The notes beneath the pieces are model-generated. The model ran no database searches, was not told the DNA's origin, and saw nothing but the letters and a program-made list of their open reading frames with translations. From positions 30,286 to 94,285 of the forward strand of contig CAYNBI010000002.1 in the NCBI GenBank assembly GCA_964395315.1: a stretch of 64,000 nucleotides of DNA, written 5' to 3'. The translations under genes were made by a program, and so were the position numbers. Within the stretch, counting starts at the first letter, position 1; the number at the start of each line of letters is the position of its first letter. The stretch comes from CAVORB01 sp964395315 (lineage in GTDB: Bacteria > Pseudomonadota > Gammaproteobacteria > Chromatiales > Chromatiaceae). Positions 51,564 through 61,204 of the stretch are shown here, piece by piece.

Positions 51564-54512
51564 TCACGCCGCGATCAGGGTCAAGGCCTCGCGCTCGATC
51601 GCTTGGCTGGAAAGCCGATGGCGCTCCAGCAGCTCCCGCGGCGTCGCCGAGTGGGGCTCTCCGCTCACGCCGAGACGAAAGACGCGCCCGAGCCGGCCGA
51701 CCTGCGCGGCCACCGCCTCGCCCAGACCACCGTCGCGGTTGTGGTCCTCGACCACCAGCAATCCCTCGGTCTGCCGTGCGGCGCGCTGCAGGGTCCCCAC
51801 ATCCAGCGGCTTGACCGAATAGGCGTCGATGACCCGGGTGCGCAGGCCCTGCTCAAGCAGGCAGGCATGTGCTTCGAGTGCGGCGTGCACCGTGATCCCG
51901 GCGGCGACCAGGGTCAACCGGTCCTCCGCCGACTCCGCCAGGGTCTTGCTGCCGCCGATGGGGAAGAGCTCGGAAGGCTCGTAGATGACGGGCGTCTTGC
52001 CGCGCGTGGTGCGCAGATAGACGATTCCTGCCCGATCGAGGCTGGCCTCGGTGAGGCGCTCGGCACTCACTGCGTCACAGGGATAGAGCACCGTGGTTCC
52101 ATCCAGGGCGCGGAACATGGCGATGTCTTCCAGGCCCATCTGCGAGGGGCCGTCCGGGCCGACGGACACCCCCGCGTGGCTGCCGCAGATCAACAGGTGG
52201 GGCAGGCGCGAGTGCGTCCCCATGCGGATGAAGTCGTGGGCGCGGGTCAGAAAGGCGGCGAAGGTGGCTACGCAGGGTCGCTTGCCGCTTGCGGAGAGTC
52301 CGAGCGCCACCCCGATCATGTTCTGCTCGGCGATCTGGGCCTGGACGAAACGTTCGGGGAAGGCCCGTGCAAACTCCTCGGTCCCGGTGGAATTCTTGAC
52401 GTCGCCGTCGAGCACGATCAGGTCTCCGAGCTGGGAGCCGAGCTTCGTGACGGCATTGCCGAATGCCTCTCTGGTGGCGACCGGCTCATGCCGGGCGTAG
52501 TCGACATCGACCGGACCGGACCGGACCCCGACGGCGGCGCTGCCGGCCACGACCCGACGCGGCTCGATCTGGAGGCCGGTCTCCGGGGCGGCGATCTCGG
52601 CCAGGGCGCGGTCGCGCTGCTCCTCGTCAAGGGCCTTGCCGTGCCAGCCCTCCTCGCCTTCGAGAAAGGACACACCCCTGCCCTTGCGGGTGCGGGCGAC
52701 GATGGCGGTCGGCCCCGGATCGCGGGTTTGTTCCAAGGTCAGCGCGACCTGGCCGAGATGGTGTCCGTCGATCTCCAGGACTCGCCAGCCAAAGGCACGA
52801 AAACGCCTCGCCAGAAAGTCCGTGTCGTGACCGCCGGGCGCCGGTCCGCTCTGTTGCAGGCCGTTGGCATCGACAATCGCCACGACCCGCTCCAGGCGAT
52901 TCTCCGCGGCGAACTGGGCCGCCTCCCACACCGCGCCCTCCGCGCATTCTCCATCTCCCAGCAGGCAGAAGATCCGCGCTTGGATGCCATCCATGCGATC
53001 GGCGAGGGCCATGCCGTTGGCCACCGATAACCCTTGGCCCAGGGATCCCGTGGCCACCGGGACCCAGGGATTCGCGGGCGTCGGATGACCTTCCAGGTCG
53101 CTGTCGAGGCGGCGCAGGGACAGCGGATCCGAATGGATCGCGCCCGCCTCGTGCAAGGCCGCCCAGAGAATCGGTGCCGCGTGCCCCTTGGACAGCAGGA
53201 ATCGGTCCATGTCCCTGGCGCCCGGGGCGCTGGGATCCCAACGCATTTCACGGAAGAACAGTGCCGCGACGAGATCCGCGCAGGACAGGCAGGAGGTCGG
53301 GTGGCCGGAGCCGGCCGCCGTGGTCATGCGCAGGACATGGGCCCTGAGCCGCGCGGCGACACCCGCGAGCGGCTCTGCCGCCATGGAGCGCCGGGCAAGC
53401 GCGCAACGCTCATCCAGACGCGCGAGCAGCTCGTCGTAAGGATCGATGAACTTCTGCACGCCCTCGGCGACAAGCTGGCGGGTGATGGCGTCCAAGTCGA
53501 TGTCGAGCGCGATCAGCCGGTCCATGACCTTCTCGGCGCTCTCCGTGTCCAGCGTCAGGGTCTCCGCGACCCGGCCGTGATCCGCGAAGGCATCGGCGGT
53601 CGCCTCCGGCATGGTGGAGACCGTGTGGGGTCCGATCAGGGGCTCGACGTACATGACGTCGGAATAGTCCGGGTCCTTGGTCCCCGTGCTGGCCCAAAGC
53701 AGACGCTGCGGGCGCGCCCCCTGCCCCGCCAGCTGCCCCCAGCGCTCGCTTTCCAAGACCTCGATGAGGATGGCATAGGCGAGTCGCGCGTTGGCGACCG
53801 CCGCCTTTCCGAACAGGGCGTCCGCCTCGCGGCGAATACGCGCCTCGACTTGCGGATGGCTGCGCTGGCGCAGCTCCCGATCGGCGGCCACATCGATGCG
53901 GCTGAGGAAGAAGCTCGCCACGGAGGCAACCGAACGCAGGTCGCGGCCTTCACGCAGGCGCTTCTCCATCGCCCGCAGGTAAACCTGCAGCGTTTCGCGA
54001 TAGACATCGAGACCGAACAGCAGGGTGAAGTTGATGTTGATCCCCTCGTAGAGCAGGATCTCCGCGGCATGCAGACCGGAACGGGTGCCCGGGACCTTGA
54101 TGAGCAGATTCGGCCGCCCGACCGCATCCCAAAGCGCGCGCGCCTGGCCGATGGTGCCGATCGGGTCGTAGGCGAGATGGGGTGAGACCTCCAGGCTGAC
54201 GAAGCCGTCCGCCCCGTCGCTCGCCCGGTAAACCGGAAGCAACAGGTCGCACGCATCGCGCACATCGGCGACCGCCAGGGCGTCATAGACCTCCGCCGCC
54301 CCCTGCATGGTCCCGAGGGCGAGACGAATGCGTTGATCGTATCGGGGCGAATCGGCCATCGCCTTGGAGAAGATGGCCGGATTCGAGGTGATGCCGGACA
54401 GGCCCTGGTCGCGGATACGCGCCGCCAGGCTGCCGTCATCGAGCATTTCGCGGGAAAGGCTGTCGAGCCAGAAGCTTTGGCCGTGGTCCTTGAGTCGTGC
54501 GAGTGAGTTCAT
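51564..54512 (-). CDS. Transaldolase-transketolase fusion protein
   Basis: One 982-residue chain with two enzymes of the non-oxidative pentose phosphate pathway. Residues about 1-365 are a transaldolase: LSGITSNPAIFSKAM, the Schiff-base lysine K139 in NLLIKVPGT, and TGTKDPDYSD. Residues about 385-982 are a full transketolase: SGHPTSCLSCADL, KGHAAPILW, the TPP motif GDGECAEGAVWEA and the catalytic glutamate in AEQNMIGVAL, ending in a C-terminal domain with VEDHNRDGGLGEAV. There is no stop or frameshift between them. The ATG at 54512 follows GAGGG. Direct handover of intermediates is possible but not shown. Confidence 0.93.
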   Translation of the reverse strand: MNSLARLKDHGQSFWLDSLSREMLDDGSLAARIRDQGLSGITSNPAIFSKAMADSPRYDQRIRLALGTMQGAAEVYDALAVADVRDACDLLLPVYRASDGADGFVSLEVSPHLAYDPIGTIGQARALWDAVGRPNLLIKVPGTRSGLHAAEILLYEGININFTLLFGLDVYRETLQVYLRAMEKRLREGRDLRSVASVASFFLSRIDVAADRELRQRSHPQVEARIRREADALFGKAAVANARLAYAILIEVLESERWGQLAGQGARPQRLLWASTGTKDPDYSDVMYVEPLIGPHTVSTMPEATADAFADHGRVAETLTLDTESAEKVMDRLIALDIDLDAITRQLVAEGVQKFIDPYDELLARLDERCALARRSMAAEPLAGVAARLRAHVLRMTTAAGSGHPTSCLSCADLVAALFFREMRWDPSAPGARDMDRFLLSKGHAAPILWAALHEAGAIHSDPLSLRRLDSDLEGHPTPANPWVPVATGSLGQGLSVANGMALADRMDGIQARIFCLLGDGECAEGAVWEAAQFAAENRLERVVAIVDANGLQQSGPAPGGHDTDFLARRFRAFGWRVLEIDGHHLGQVALTLEQTRDPGPTAIVARTRKGRGVSFLEGEEGWHGKALDEEQRDRALAEIAAPETGLQIEPRRVVAGSAAVGVRSGPVDVDYARHEPVATREAFGNAVTKLGSQLGDLIVLDGDVKNSTGTEEFARAFPERFVQAQIAEQNMIGVALGLSASGKRPCVATFAAFLTRAHDFIRMGTHSRLPHLLICGSHAGVSVGPDGPSQMGLEDIAMFRALDGTTVLYPCDAVSAERLTEASLDRAGIVYLRTTRGKTPVIYEPSELFPIGGSKTLAESAEDRLTLVAAGITVHAALEAHACLLEQGLRTRVIDAYSVKPLDVGTLQRAARQTEGLLVVEDHNRDGGLGEAVAAQVGRLGRVFRLGVSGEPHSATPRELLERHRLSSQAIEREALTLIAA

Positions 54513-54816
54513 CGGGGTTGCGCCCTCGATTCTGCCATGCTGTTCAACAAGGGACGAAACAGCGCTCCGAAGCGGGCACCGGCGGTTGAAAACACCCGCT
54601 GCCGGGGCAAAACCACCGCGACGGCCTCCGGCCGATGGAAGACAGGTCGTTTGCGTCCGCCTCACCTCGTGACCCAATCGCATCGCGGCAGCGATGCGGC
54701 GATGCGTCCTCCGGAGCGGTTCGTCTTGCCGATGATTGTGCAAACAGCGGACCAGCGGGACTGAATCCATGGGTGAGGGGGTGCGATCGATCGAACGGTG
54801 CCGCACGGCTTCCTCG
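54513..54816. other. 304-base intergenic region, no gene seen
   Basis: Between the kinase end and the fusion-gene start. No frame has family features. The segment GGGGCAAAACCACCG near 54599 loosely resembles the GTGCAAAACAACCGA repeat upstream of the DsrC-like gene, but the match is partial. The fusion-gene promoter should lie here. Confidence 0.45.
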
Positions 54817-56265
54817 TCAAGCGCTGCAGTCCTCCACCGGTAGAATCAGAACCGCCTCGGCCCCACCGCCCTCGCGGTTTTTCAGTTCGAGCTTGCTCGC
54901 GTGGGTCAATGCAAACCGCGTAGCGGTCGCCAGCCCGATACCCGTTCCGTCCCTGCGCCAGGTTCCATACTCATGCACGCCCGCCCTCAGCAGCTCGTCC
55001 GGAAAGCCCGGACCATCATCGATGATCGAAAGGGCCACGTGCCCATCCCTCAATGAGGCAGCGATCTCGATCGTTCCCGACCCCTTCCCGATCGCCTGCG
55101 CCGCGTTCGTCACCAGATTCAACAGCACGTGGCGAAACCCCGCCTCCGGCAGCCGGCAGAAGATATCCTCCGGGACCCGCGTCTCGACGGCGATGCCCGC
55201 GTCGAGCTGATAACGCAAGAGCTTGACCAGATCATCGACGACGCGACTGACCTGCAGACGCTCGGGCCGCTCGGGCACCTGCCGCGAGTCGTCCACCAGG
55301 CCGTTGAGCAAGCGGGCGATACGTTCGAGCTCGTGGATCGCCATGCCCAAGCGCTCGCTGTGCTCGGCCGACCCGACCTCGCGGCGCAGGTTCGCGAGAG
55401 CCAGCAGGACGCCGGACAAGGGGTTGCGCAGATCATGCGCGAGACGGGAGGACAGGTCCCCCACGGCCGCCATGCGATCGGCCCGCGCGAGCGCGAGCTG
55501 CTGCTGGATCAGTGCGCGGGTCGCCTGCTCGACGTCCTGCTGCAAGGCGTCCTCGCGCTTGGTGTGGCCCAGATCCAGATCGCGCATGCGCCTGACCATC
55601 CGGTTGTACTTCTCGAACAAAGGGGCCATCAGCGGGTCGACCTTGTCGGTCATCGCGGCGGCGTAATCCTTGCGCGAGAGCAGGCCGATCAGGTAGCCGA
55701 GATCGTTCAGCGGTGCGAGGACCCGGCGACGGAAGAAGATCAGAAAGGCCAGGGTGGCAACCGGTATCATCGCCGCGAGAACCAGGGTGGCCTGAAGCTG
55801 CCGTTCCGCGCGGGCCGCCAGCTCCCCGAGCGATTCCCGATGGACGGCCCGCGCCACCCGGAGGGCGTCGCGCAGCCGCGCGACTGCCTCGGCGAGTGGC
55901 GGCGCCGTGCCACCCGGCGAGAAGCTCAGGGCTTTCACCTGCGCAGCCCGCAGATCGGCCGCGGCGGCGCGGACGAGTTCGCGAGACTTCTCGGAGATTG
56001 CCCGGGCGTCCAGGCTGAGACCTTCCAGGGTATCGATGCTCTCGGACACAAACCGCCTGTCCTGCGCGGTCACCTCGTGTTCCGGGAGGAAGCGCTCCTC
56101 CAGGGCGTCATGGACGGAATCGATCTCGACGATGTAGGCGAGGTGGCGCGAGAGGGGAACGAGGCCCCGAACATTCCACCATGACAAGGTCACCAGCAGC
56201 GCGAGGACGATCCCGGTGACCAGGATCCAGACGACGCTCATGACCAGTATCGTTCGGTAAAGCAT
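54817..56265 (-). CDS. Membrane sensor histidine kinase (HAMP)
   Basis: A 482-residue membrane kinase with TM1 near 9-30, a periplasmic helical sensor (about 31-155), TM2 near 158-175, a HAMP-like linker, the H-box AHDLRNPLSGV, the N-box NLVTNAAQAI, the G1 box IIDDGPGFP and the G2 box GTGIGLATATRFA. The periplasmic part has no recognised fold. The start ATG lacks a clear ribosome site; a second in-frame ATG eight codons later is possible. Genes for a sigma-54 regulator, fumC and the sugar-phosphate fusion lie downstream on the same strand, so a joint carbon-metabolism circuit is plausible. Confidence 0.9.
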   Translation of the reverse strand: MLYRTILVMSVVWILVTGIVLALLVTLSWWNVRGLVPLSRHLAYIVEIDSVHDALEERFLPEHEVTAQDRRFVSESIDTLEGLSLDARAISEKSRELVRAAAADLRAAQVKALSFSPGGTAPPLAEAVARLRDALRVARAVHRESLGELAARAERQLQATLVLAAMIPVATLAFLIFFRRRVLAPLNDLGYLIGLLSRKDYAAAMTDKVDPLMAPLFEKYNRMVRRMRDLDLGHTKREDALQQDVEQATRALIQQQLALARADRMAAVGDLSSRLAHDLRNPLSGVLLALANLRREVGSAEHSERLGMAIHELERIARLLNGLVDDSRQVPERPERLQVSRVVDDLVKLLRYQLDAGIAVETRVPEDIFCRLPEAGFRHVLLNLVTNAAQAIGKGSGTIEIAASLRDGHVALSIIDDGPGFPDELLRAGVHEYGTWRRDGTGIGLATATRFALTHASKLELKNREGGGAEAVLILPVEDCSA

Positions 56266-56324
56266 TCGTTGACCGCTTCGTCGGCTTTTATCTCAACAGA
56301 CCGGCGGACCTGCTCGCGGCACGC

Positions 56325-56819
56325 TCAGGGAAACGGCGGCACCCCCCGGGGGTCAGTGCCGAGCACGGATACATCCGGATGTCTGGATTTTACCCGGTGC
56401 TCGACCTCGTCGACCCGCCCGTCGTCTACCTCGACCACGATCACCGCTTCGCCTCTTTGCAGGGCATCGTCGAGTCGATACAGCTGGCCGCCAGGGCCGT
56501 TTCCGATCCAGAGCATGAAGACGGCGCCTCCGCCTCCACCCACCACGATGAACACGAGCAAGGAGGCAATACCCGCGCCGCCGAGCTGGACGAGTGGGAT
56601 ACCGACCAGGGCAGCGAGGAGCGCCCCCGCGATGGCACCGACCAGTATCGAGGCCGCGGGGGAACGGTAACGGTTTACCTCGACGGGCATTGGCGGCGCT
56701 TCTTCGGGTCGTGGGCTGTAGACGTGGATGCGCGCCTTGGGGATGCCGTCGCCGAGGAGCTCGGTGGCAATCTGCCGCGTGACGTCTTGCTCGGTTGCGG
56801 TCATGTAAATGAGTGTCAT
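56325..56819 (-). CDS. Membrane protein with two-helix hairpin, function unknown
   Basis: A 164-residue protein. A cytoplasmic N-terminal part (about 1-55) contains TEQDVTRQIATELLGDGIPK, two adjacent hydrophobic segments lie near 57-80 and 82-105 (IAGALLAALVGIPLVQ, GGAGIASLLVFIVVGGGGG), and a soluble C-terminal part has RGEAVIVVEVDDGRVDEVEH. The alternation of an alpha/beta half-domain around a glycine-rich hairpin resembles DUF1269-like stress proteins, but I cannot name the family with confidence. It is upstream of the kinase on the same strand, with 59 bases between. Confidence 0.75.
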   Translation of the reverse strand: MTLIYMTATEQDVTRQIATELLGDGIPKARIHVYSPRPEEAPPMPVEVNRYRSPAASILVGAIAGALLAALVGIPLVQLGGAGIASLLVFIVVGGGGGAVFMLWIGNGPGGQLYRLDDALQRGEAVIVVEVDDGRVDEVEHRVKSRHPDVSVLGTDPRGVPPFP

Positions 56820-57055
56820 CGCCCTGGCTTCATGTCCGATCGGCCGTCACGGGCGGCCGCCAACCCCCTACACCGGGACGCCGAGCCCTGGCGCCACCCA
56901 GCCGAGGCATCGGCGCTGGCCGCGCTGGACGGTTCACTGGTTGGAAGGCAAGCGACATGCCAGGAGAAGGCATTGCATTCCGGAGCCCGCGCAAGCGCGT
57001 TGGCCTACGGATTCGTCGGCGTAAACGACGGCGGCACGATATTCGCCTAACCTGA

Positions 57056-57334
57056 GTACTCGAAACGGATCGGACTCGGGCAGCGCTCGGCGGCAATGCC
57101 TTCGATGCACTGATCGTGGCCTTTTCCGATTGGGCCTATTCGGATGGCTCGATCTTCGTGGCCGCGAGCCCTGACCAGGGATTCCTGTTGGCGCTCGCCA
57201 GCGTACTCACCGCAATCCTGCTGATGGGCCTCCTGTACCGGGAAAAGCATGGCATCGCCAACATCGGGCTCGAAAGCTTCCTGGTGCTCGCCTTCTATGT
57301 TGGAGCCTTCACACTGCTGTTCGTGGTTGCCTGA
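57056..57334 (+). pseudogene. C-terminal remnant of a calcium/sodium antiporter
   Basis: The frame from the stop at 57053 encodes about 92 residues ending in VVA. It contains ALGGNAFDALIVAFSDWAYS, which matches the second alpha-repeat (GG-N-FD) of cation:proton/calcium antiporters, then two membrane helices and LLYREKHGIANIGLESFLVL, the usual antiporter C-terminus. A normal family member has about 320-350 residues, and the first part is absent upstream: no matching frame occurs at 56820-57055. The only in-frame start is a GTG at 57116. A deletion or recombination remnant fits best, though a short expressed protein cannot be excluded. Confidence 0.7.
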
Positions 57335-57430
57335 AATTGCCCTGAAATCGGTGGTTGTTCACCAGGCCGGCGGCGGGCTTTCTCCGGCCATCAGGCATCG
57401 GAGCTGGTACGTGTATTGCGTCCTCCCGAC

Positions 57431-58717
57431 ATGGACACCGCCACGGCATTGACCGACGACCAGGCACTGCTGTCCCTGGGAAGCGCCCTCGCGATCGGGC
57501 TGCTCTTCGGACTGGAGCGGGGCTGGCACGGACTGCAAGAGGAGGACGAGGGAAAACGGGTCGCCGGAATGCGCACCTTCGGCCTGATCGGCCTGCTTGG
57601 CGGGGCAAGCGGCCTGCTGGCTGAAATCCTGCACCCTCCCGGATATGGCTTCGCCTTCCTGGGCGTCGCCGCAATCCTGACCACGGCCTACGTGGTGAAC
57701 CACCGCGGAGCCGAAGACGCGGGCATCACCAGCCTGATCGCCTCCGTGCTCACCTTCGCACTCGGGGCCCTGGCCGCCATCGGGCACGCGGTGACCGCAG
57801 GGGCGGCCGCAGTCGTGGCCGTACTGCTGCTGGGATTCAAACCACAGCTGCACGGCTGGGTGGCCCGAATCGAGGAGCACGAGCTCCACGCCACCCTCAA
57901 GCTGCTCGTCATCTCCGTGGTCATGCTTCCCATCCTGCCCGACCGCGGCTTCGGTCCCGGCGAGGCGCTCAACCCTTACGAGATCTGGTGGATGGTGGTG
58001 CTCATCGCCTCAATCTCCTATGCCGGCTACTTCGCCGTCAAGGTGGCCGGGGCGAACAAGGGGATCATCGCCACGAGCCTGTTCGCGGGGCTCGCCTCCT
58101 CCACCGCGCTGACCTTGCAACTCGCGCGGATCGCCGCACGCAAGGGAACGGATGTCGACCTTCTTTCCGCAGGCGTACTGATCGCCAATGGCACGCTTTT
58201 CCCCCGCATCCTGGTTATCGTGTCGATCGTGCACCCTCCCCTCGTCGGTCACCTCGCGGCCCCCATGGCGGTAATGGCCCTGCTGGTCTATCTCCCGAGC
58301 CTGGCCCTCTGGACGCGGCGCGGCGCGCCGGGGGACGGCAATACGATCGAGCTCGAGAACCCGCTCGAGCTGAAAAGCGCGCTGCGTTTCGGCGCCTTCC
58401 TGGCAGTGGTGATGCTGGCCGGCAAGTTTCTGACGAATACCTTCGGAGACCAGGGACTATTCTGGCTCGCTGCTCTATCCGGCGTCGCCGATCTGAACGC
58501 CATCACCCTCTCCGTCGCGCGCATGAGTCAGGGCGAGTTGGCGGTCTCCACGGCAACCCTGGCGATCGTCCTCGCCGCCGCGACAAACGGGCTGGTCAAG
58601 ACCGCGGCCTCGACCCTCATTGGCGGAGCCGCTATGGGTCTCCGGGTCGGGCTGCCGTTGGTCTTGGCCTCGGCGGCCGGGATCGGCGTAGCCTGGTGGG
58701 CGCCCACCTCCTGGTGA
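57431..58717 (+). CDS. MgtC-like/DUF4010 membrane protein
   Basis: Inner-membrane protein of 428 residues with about 11-12 hydrophobic segments. The N-terminal part has the MgtC-like pattern AIGLLFGLERGWHG and AGMRTFGLIGLLGG, and the C-terminal part is DUF4010 (SISYAGYFAVKVAGANKGII, GLASSTALTLQLA, SGVADLNAITLSVARMS). Function unproven; MgtC relatives affect magnesium or ATP homeostasis. The ATG at 57431 is preferred over a TTG 15 bases upstream. It lies 97 bases after the antiporter remnant and 90 bases before the PLD-VTT gene. Confidence 0.88.
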   Translation: MDTATALTDDQALLSLGSALAIGLLFGLERGWHGLQEEDEGKRVAGMRTFGLIGLLGGASGLLAEILHPPGYGFAFLGVAAILTTAYVVNHRGAEDAGITSLIASVLTFALGALAAIGHAVTAGAAAVVAVLLLGFKPQLHGWVARIEEHELHATLKLLVISVVMLPILPDRGFGPGEALNPYEIWWMVVLIASISYAGYFAVKVAGANKGIIATSLFAGLASSTALTLQLARIAARKGTDVDLLSAGVLIANGTLFPRILVIVSIVHPPLVGHLAAPMAVMALLVYLPSLALWTRRGAPGDGNTIELENPLELKSALRFGAFLAVVMLAGKFLTNTFGDQGLFWLAALSGVADLNAITLSVARMSQGELAVSTATLAIVLAAATNGLVKTAASTLIGGAAMGLRVGLPLVLASAAGIGVAWWAPTSW

Positions 58718-58807
58718 GCGCCGCATGCGATACCGCCAGACCACGTCGGGTTGAGTGGGATCGGAACGGCGAGAAACTTTGCCTATCCTGAAAGGATCGA
58801 CGACCTC

Positions 58808-60931
58808 ATGCGACATTTCAGCTTCAAGCCGGGACACAACTGCTGGCGGGTCACGCAAAGCAAGCGTCTGGCCGTGCTCGTGGACGGCGAATCCTACTTC
58901 GCCGCGGTGCGCAGCGCCCTGATCGCGGCCCAGCGGCGCATCTTCATCCTCGCCTGGGACATCCACAGCCAGGTGAAGCTCTTGGCCGAAGATCCGGGAG
59001 ACGGGCTGCCCACCACACTTGCCGATCTGCTGCTCGCCCTGCTCGAGCGCAACCCCGATCTCGACGTCTACATCCTGCTGTGGAGCTATGCGCCCATCTA
59101 CGCCCTGGAGCGTGAGCCCCTGTTCTTCGGCGACACGCCCTGGAACGGGCATCCGCGGCTGCACTTCGCGCAGGACGACCAACACCCTCTGGTAGCGAGC
59201 CACCATCAGAAGCTGGTCATGATCGACGGGCGCATTGCTTTCTGCGGCGGCTTCGATCTCAGCAAATGGCGTTGGGACACCAGCGAGCATCTCGCCGAGG
59301 ACAGCCGGCGGGTGGACGCCGACGGAAAGCCCTATCCGCCATTTCACGACATCCAGATGCTGGTGGACGGGGAAGCCGCCGGGGCGCTGGAGGACTTGTG
59401 CGTGGCCCGTTGGGCGCAGGCCACCGGCGAGAAGCTCTCGGCAACGGAGCCACTGGAATCGGATCCCTGGCCGAGCGAGATCGTCGCCATGCTGCAGGAT
59501 CACGCCTGCGCCGCCGCCCGGACCTTTCCCCCCTACGAGGATCAGCAGGAGGTGAGGGAGGTAGAGCGGCTCTATCTCGACATGATCGCGGCGGCCGAGC
59601 GCTTCATCTACATCGAGAACCAGTATCTGACGGCCTCGGCGATATGCGAGGCACTGGAAAAGCGCCTACGGCGTCGCCACGGCCCCGAGGTCGTCATCGT
59701 GCTGCCACAAGAGACCGGCGGTTGGCTGGAGCAGCACACCATGGACGTGTTGCGGGCGCGAAAGCTCGAACCCCTGGGGGAGGCCGACCGCCATGGCCGA
59801 CTAAGGGTCTACTGCCCTTCGGTTCCGGGACTGACGGGCGGCTGCCTGATGGTCCACGCCAAGCTCATGATCGTCGACGATCACCTGCTGCGCGTCGGCT
59901 CCTCCAACCTCAGCAACCGTTCCATGGGGCTGGATACGGAGTGCGATCTGTGCGTGACTGCCCGCGACGAGGGCGAGCGGGCGGCGATCGCCGGCCTGCG
60001 CCGACAGCTGCTCGGCATGTTTCTTAGCGCGGACGCGGAAGCCGTGGCGGCGGCCGAGGAACGGGAGGGCAGTCTCATCGCCGCGATCGAGTCGCTGCGC
60101 TCGGGCGGCCGGACCCTGGCGCCGCTCCCCAACGAGATCGATCCCGAGTGGGAGCGCCAGCTTCCGGATGACCGCCTGATCGATCCGGACCGGCCGCTGA
60201 ATGCCGCCGACGTGAGCGACGCGGTAGTCGGGCGCCGTTCCGTGCCCCACGCGCGCCGCCGACTATGGCTGGGCGCCGGGCTGGTGCTCGCGCTGCTGGC
60301 GCTGGCCGCCGCCTGGCGCTGGACCGACCTCGGCAACTGGCTTCAGCCCCAGACCCTGGCGACCTCGGTGACCAGTGCACTGCACGGGCCTTGGGGCCCC
60401 GCACTCCTCGCCGCGGGATTTGTCGTCGGAAGCTTCATCGCCGTTCCGGTCACCCTGCTTATCCTGGTCACCGCCCTCGTCTACGGACCGGCCCTGGGCA
60501 GTCTCTACGCCTTGGCGGGCTCCCTGCTCGCGGCAACGGCCACCTATGAGCTCGGCAACTACCTCGGCCGCCCCGGCGTGGAACGCCTCTCCGGCGGCAG
60601 CATCCACCGTCTCAGCGAGCGACTTGCGCGGCGCGGAGTACTCACCATCGTCGCTGTCCGCATCATTCCAGTGGCACCTTTCACGGTGGTCAACCTGTTC
60701 GCGGGGGCATCCCACATCGGCCGACGGGATTACCTCGTTGGCACCCTGGTCGGGATGATCCCGGGCGTGGCCGCAATGTCGGTCTTCGCAGAGGGGATCA
60801 TGGCACTGGTGCGCGACGCCGATTTCAAGCAGTTCCTGGTAGCGGCCATCGCGTTGGTCTTCATCATCGGATTGACCTTGCTCGCCCGGCATCTGTTCGC
60901 CCAGATCAACGGGCGGGAGGCCGACGAGTAA
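58808..60931 (+). CDS. Phospholipase D family protein fused to a VTT (DedA-like) membrane domain
   Basis: A 707-residue fusion. The cytoplasmic PLD part (about 1-480) has two HxK(x4)D motifs, H133/K135/D140 in HHQKLVMID and H350/K352/D357 in HAKLMIVDDH, the latter followed by GSSNLSNRSMGLDTE. Residues from about 495 are membrane: a first segment, then a VTT domain (LLILVTALVYGPALGSLYAL, YELGNYLGRPGVERL, TLVGMIPGVAAMSVF). The PLD half resembles cardiolipin synthases and phosphatidyltransferases; VTT proteins are linked to lipid scrambling. The ATG at 58808 has AAAGGA upstream; a TTG at 58751 is the longer alternative. Confidence 0.9.
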   Translation: MRHFSFKPGHNCWRVTQSKRLAVLVDGESYFAAVRSALIAAQRRIFILAWDIHSQVKLLAEDPGDGLPTTLADLLLALLERNPDLDVYILLWSYAPIYALEREPLFFGDTPWNGHPRLHFAQDDQHPLVASHHQKLVMIDGRIAFCGGFDLSKWRWDTSEHLAEDSRRVDADGKPYPPFHDIQMLVDGEAAGALEDLCVARWAQATGEKLSATEPLESDPWPSEIVAMLQDHACAAARTFPPYEDQQEVREVERLYLDMIAAAERFIYIENQYLTASAICEALEKRLRRRHGPEVVIVLPQETGGWLEQHTMDVLRARKLEPLGEADRHGRLRVYCPSVPGLTGGCLMVHAKLMIVDDHLLRVGSSNLSNRSMGLDTECDLCVTARDEGERAAIAGLRRQLLGMFLSADAEAVAAAEEREGSLIAAIESLRSGGRTLAPLPNEIDPEWERQLPDDRLIDPDRPLNAADVSDAVVGRRSVPHARRRLWLGAGLVLALLALAAAWRWTDLGNWLQPQTLATSVTSALHGPWGPALLAAGFVVGSFIAVPVTLLILVTALVYGPALGSLYALAGSLLAATATYELGNYLGRPGVERLSGGSIHRLSERLARRGVLTIVAVRIIPVAPFTVVNLFAGASHIGRRDYLVGTLVGMIPGVAAMSVFAEGIMALVRDADFKQFLVAAIALVFIIGLTLLARHLFAQINGREADE

Positions 60932-61204
60932 CGGCCGGCCCACCATGCGGCGTGGGAGGACGGACGATGACGCGATGAACAGGCTTGCTCCTCCCGTTTA
61001 TAGGGACCCCCGTCGCGTGGAACCGGCACACGGGCCACCTCCGCTCCCGCCAGTATGGCGTACATGGCGAAGGGTGGCGCACAGTATGCTGCCGCCGGCC
61101 CGATTCGGCGTCCTGGTCGCCGATCCGCCGTCGTGCAGGAAGCGATGAAGGCGCCGCCGAAACCCCTTGCCGACACGATATCGGGCTCGGGCTAAGATTA
61201 CGGC

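Noticed and set aside
54599..54613. Third copy of the GTGCAAAACAACCGA repeat upstream of the fusion gene
   Set aside because: Match is partial (GGGGCAAAACCACCG), with no tandem partner.
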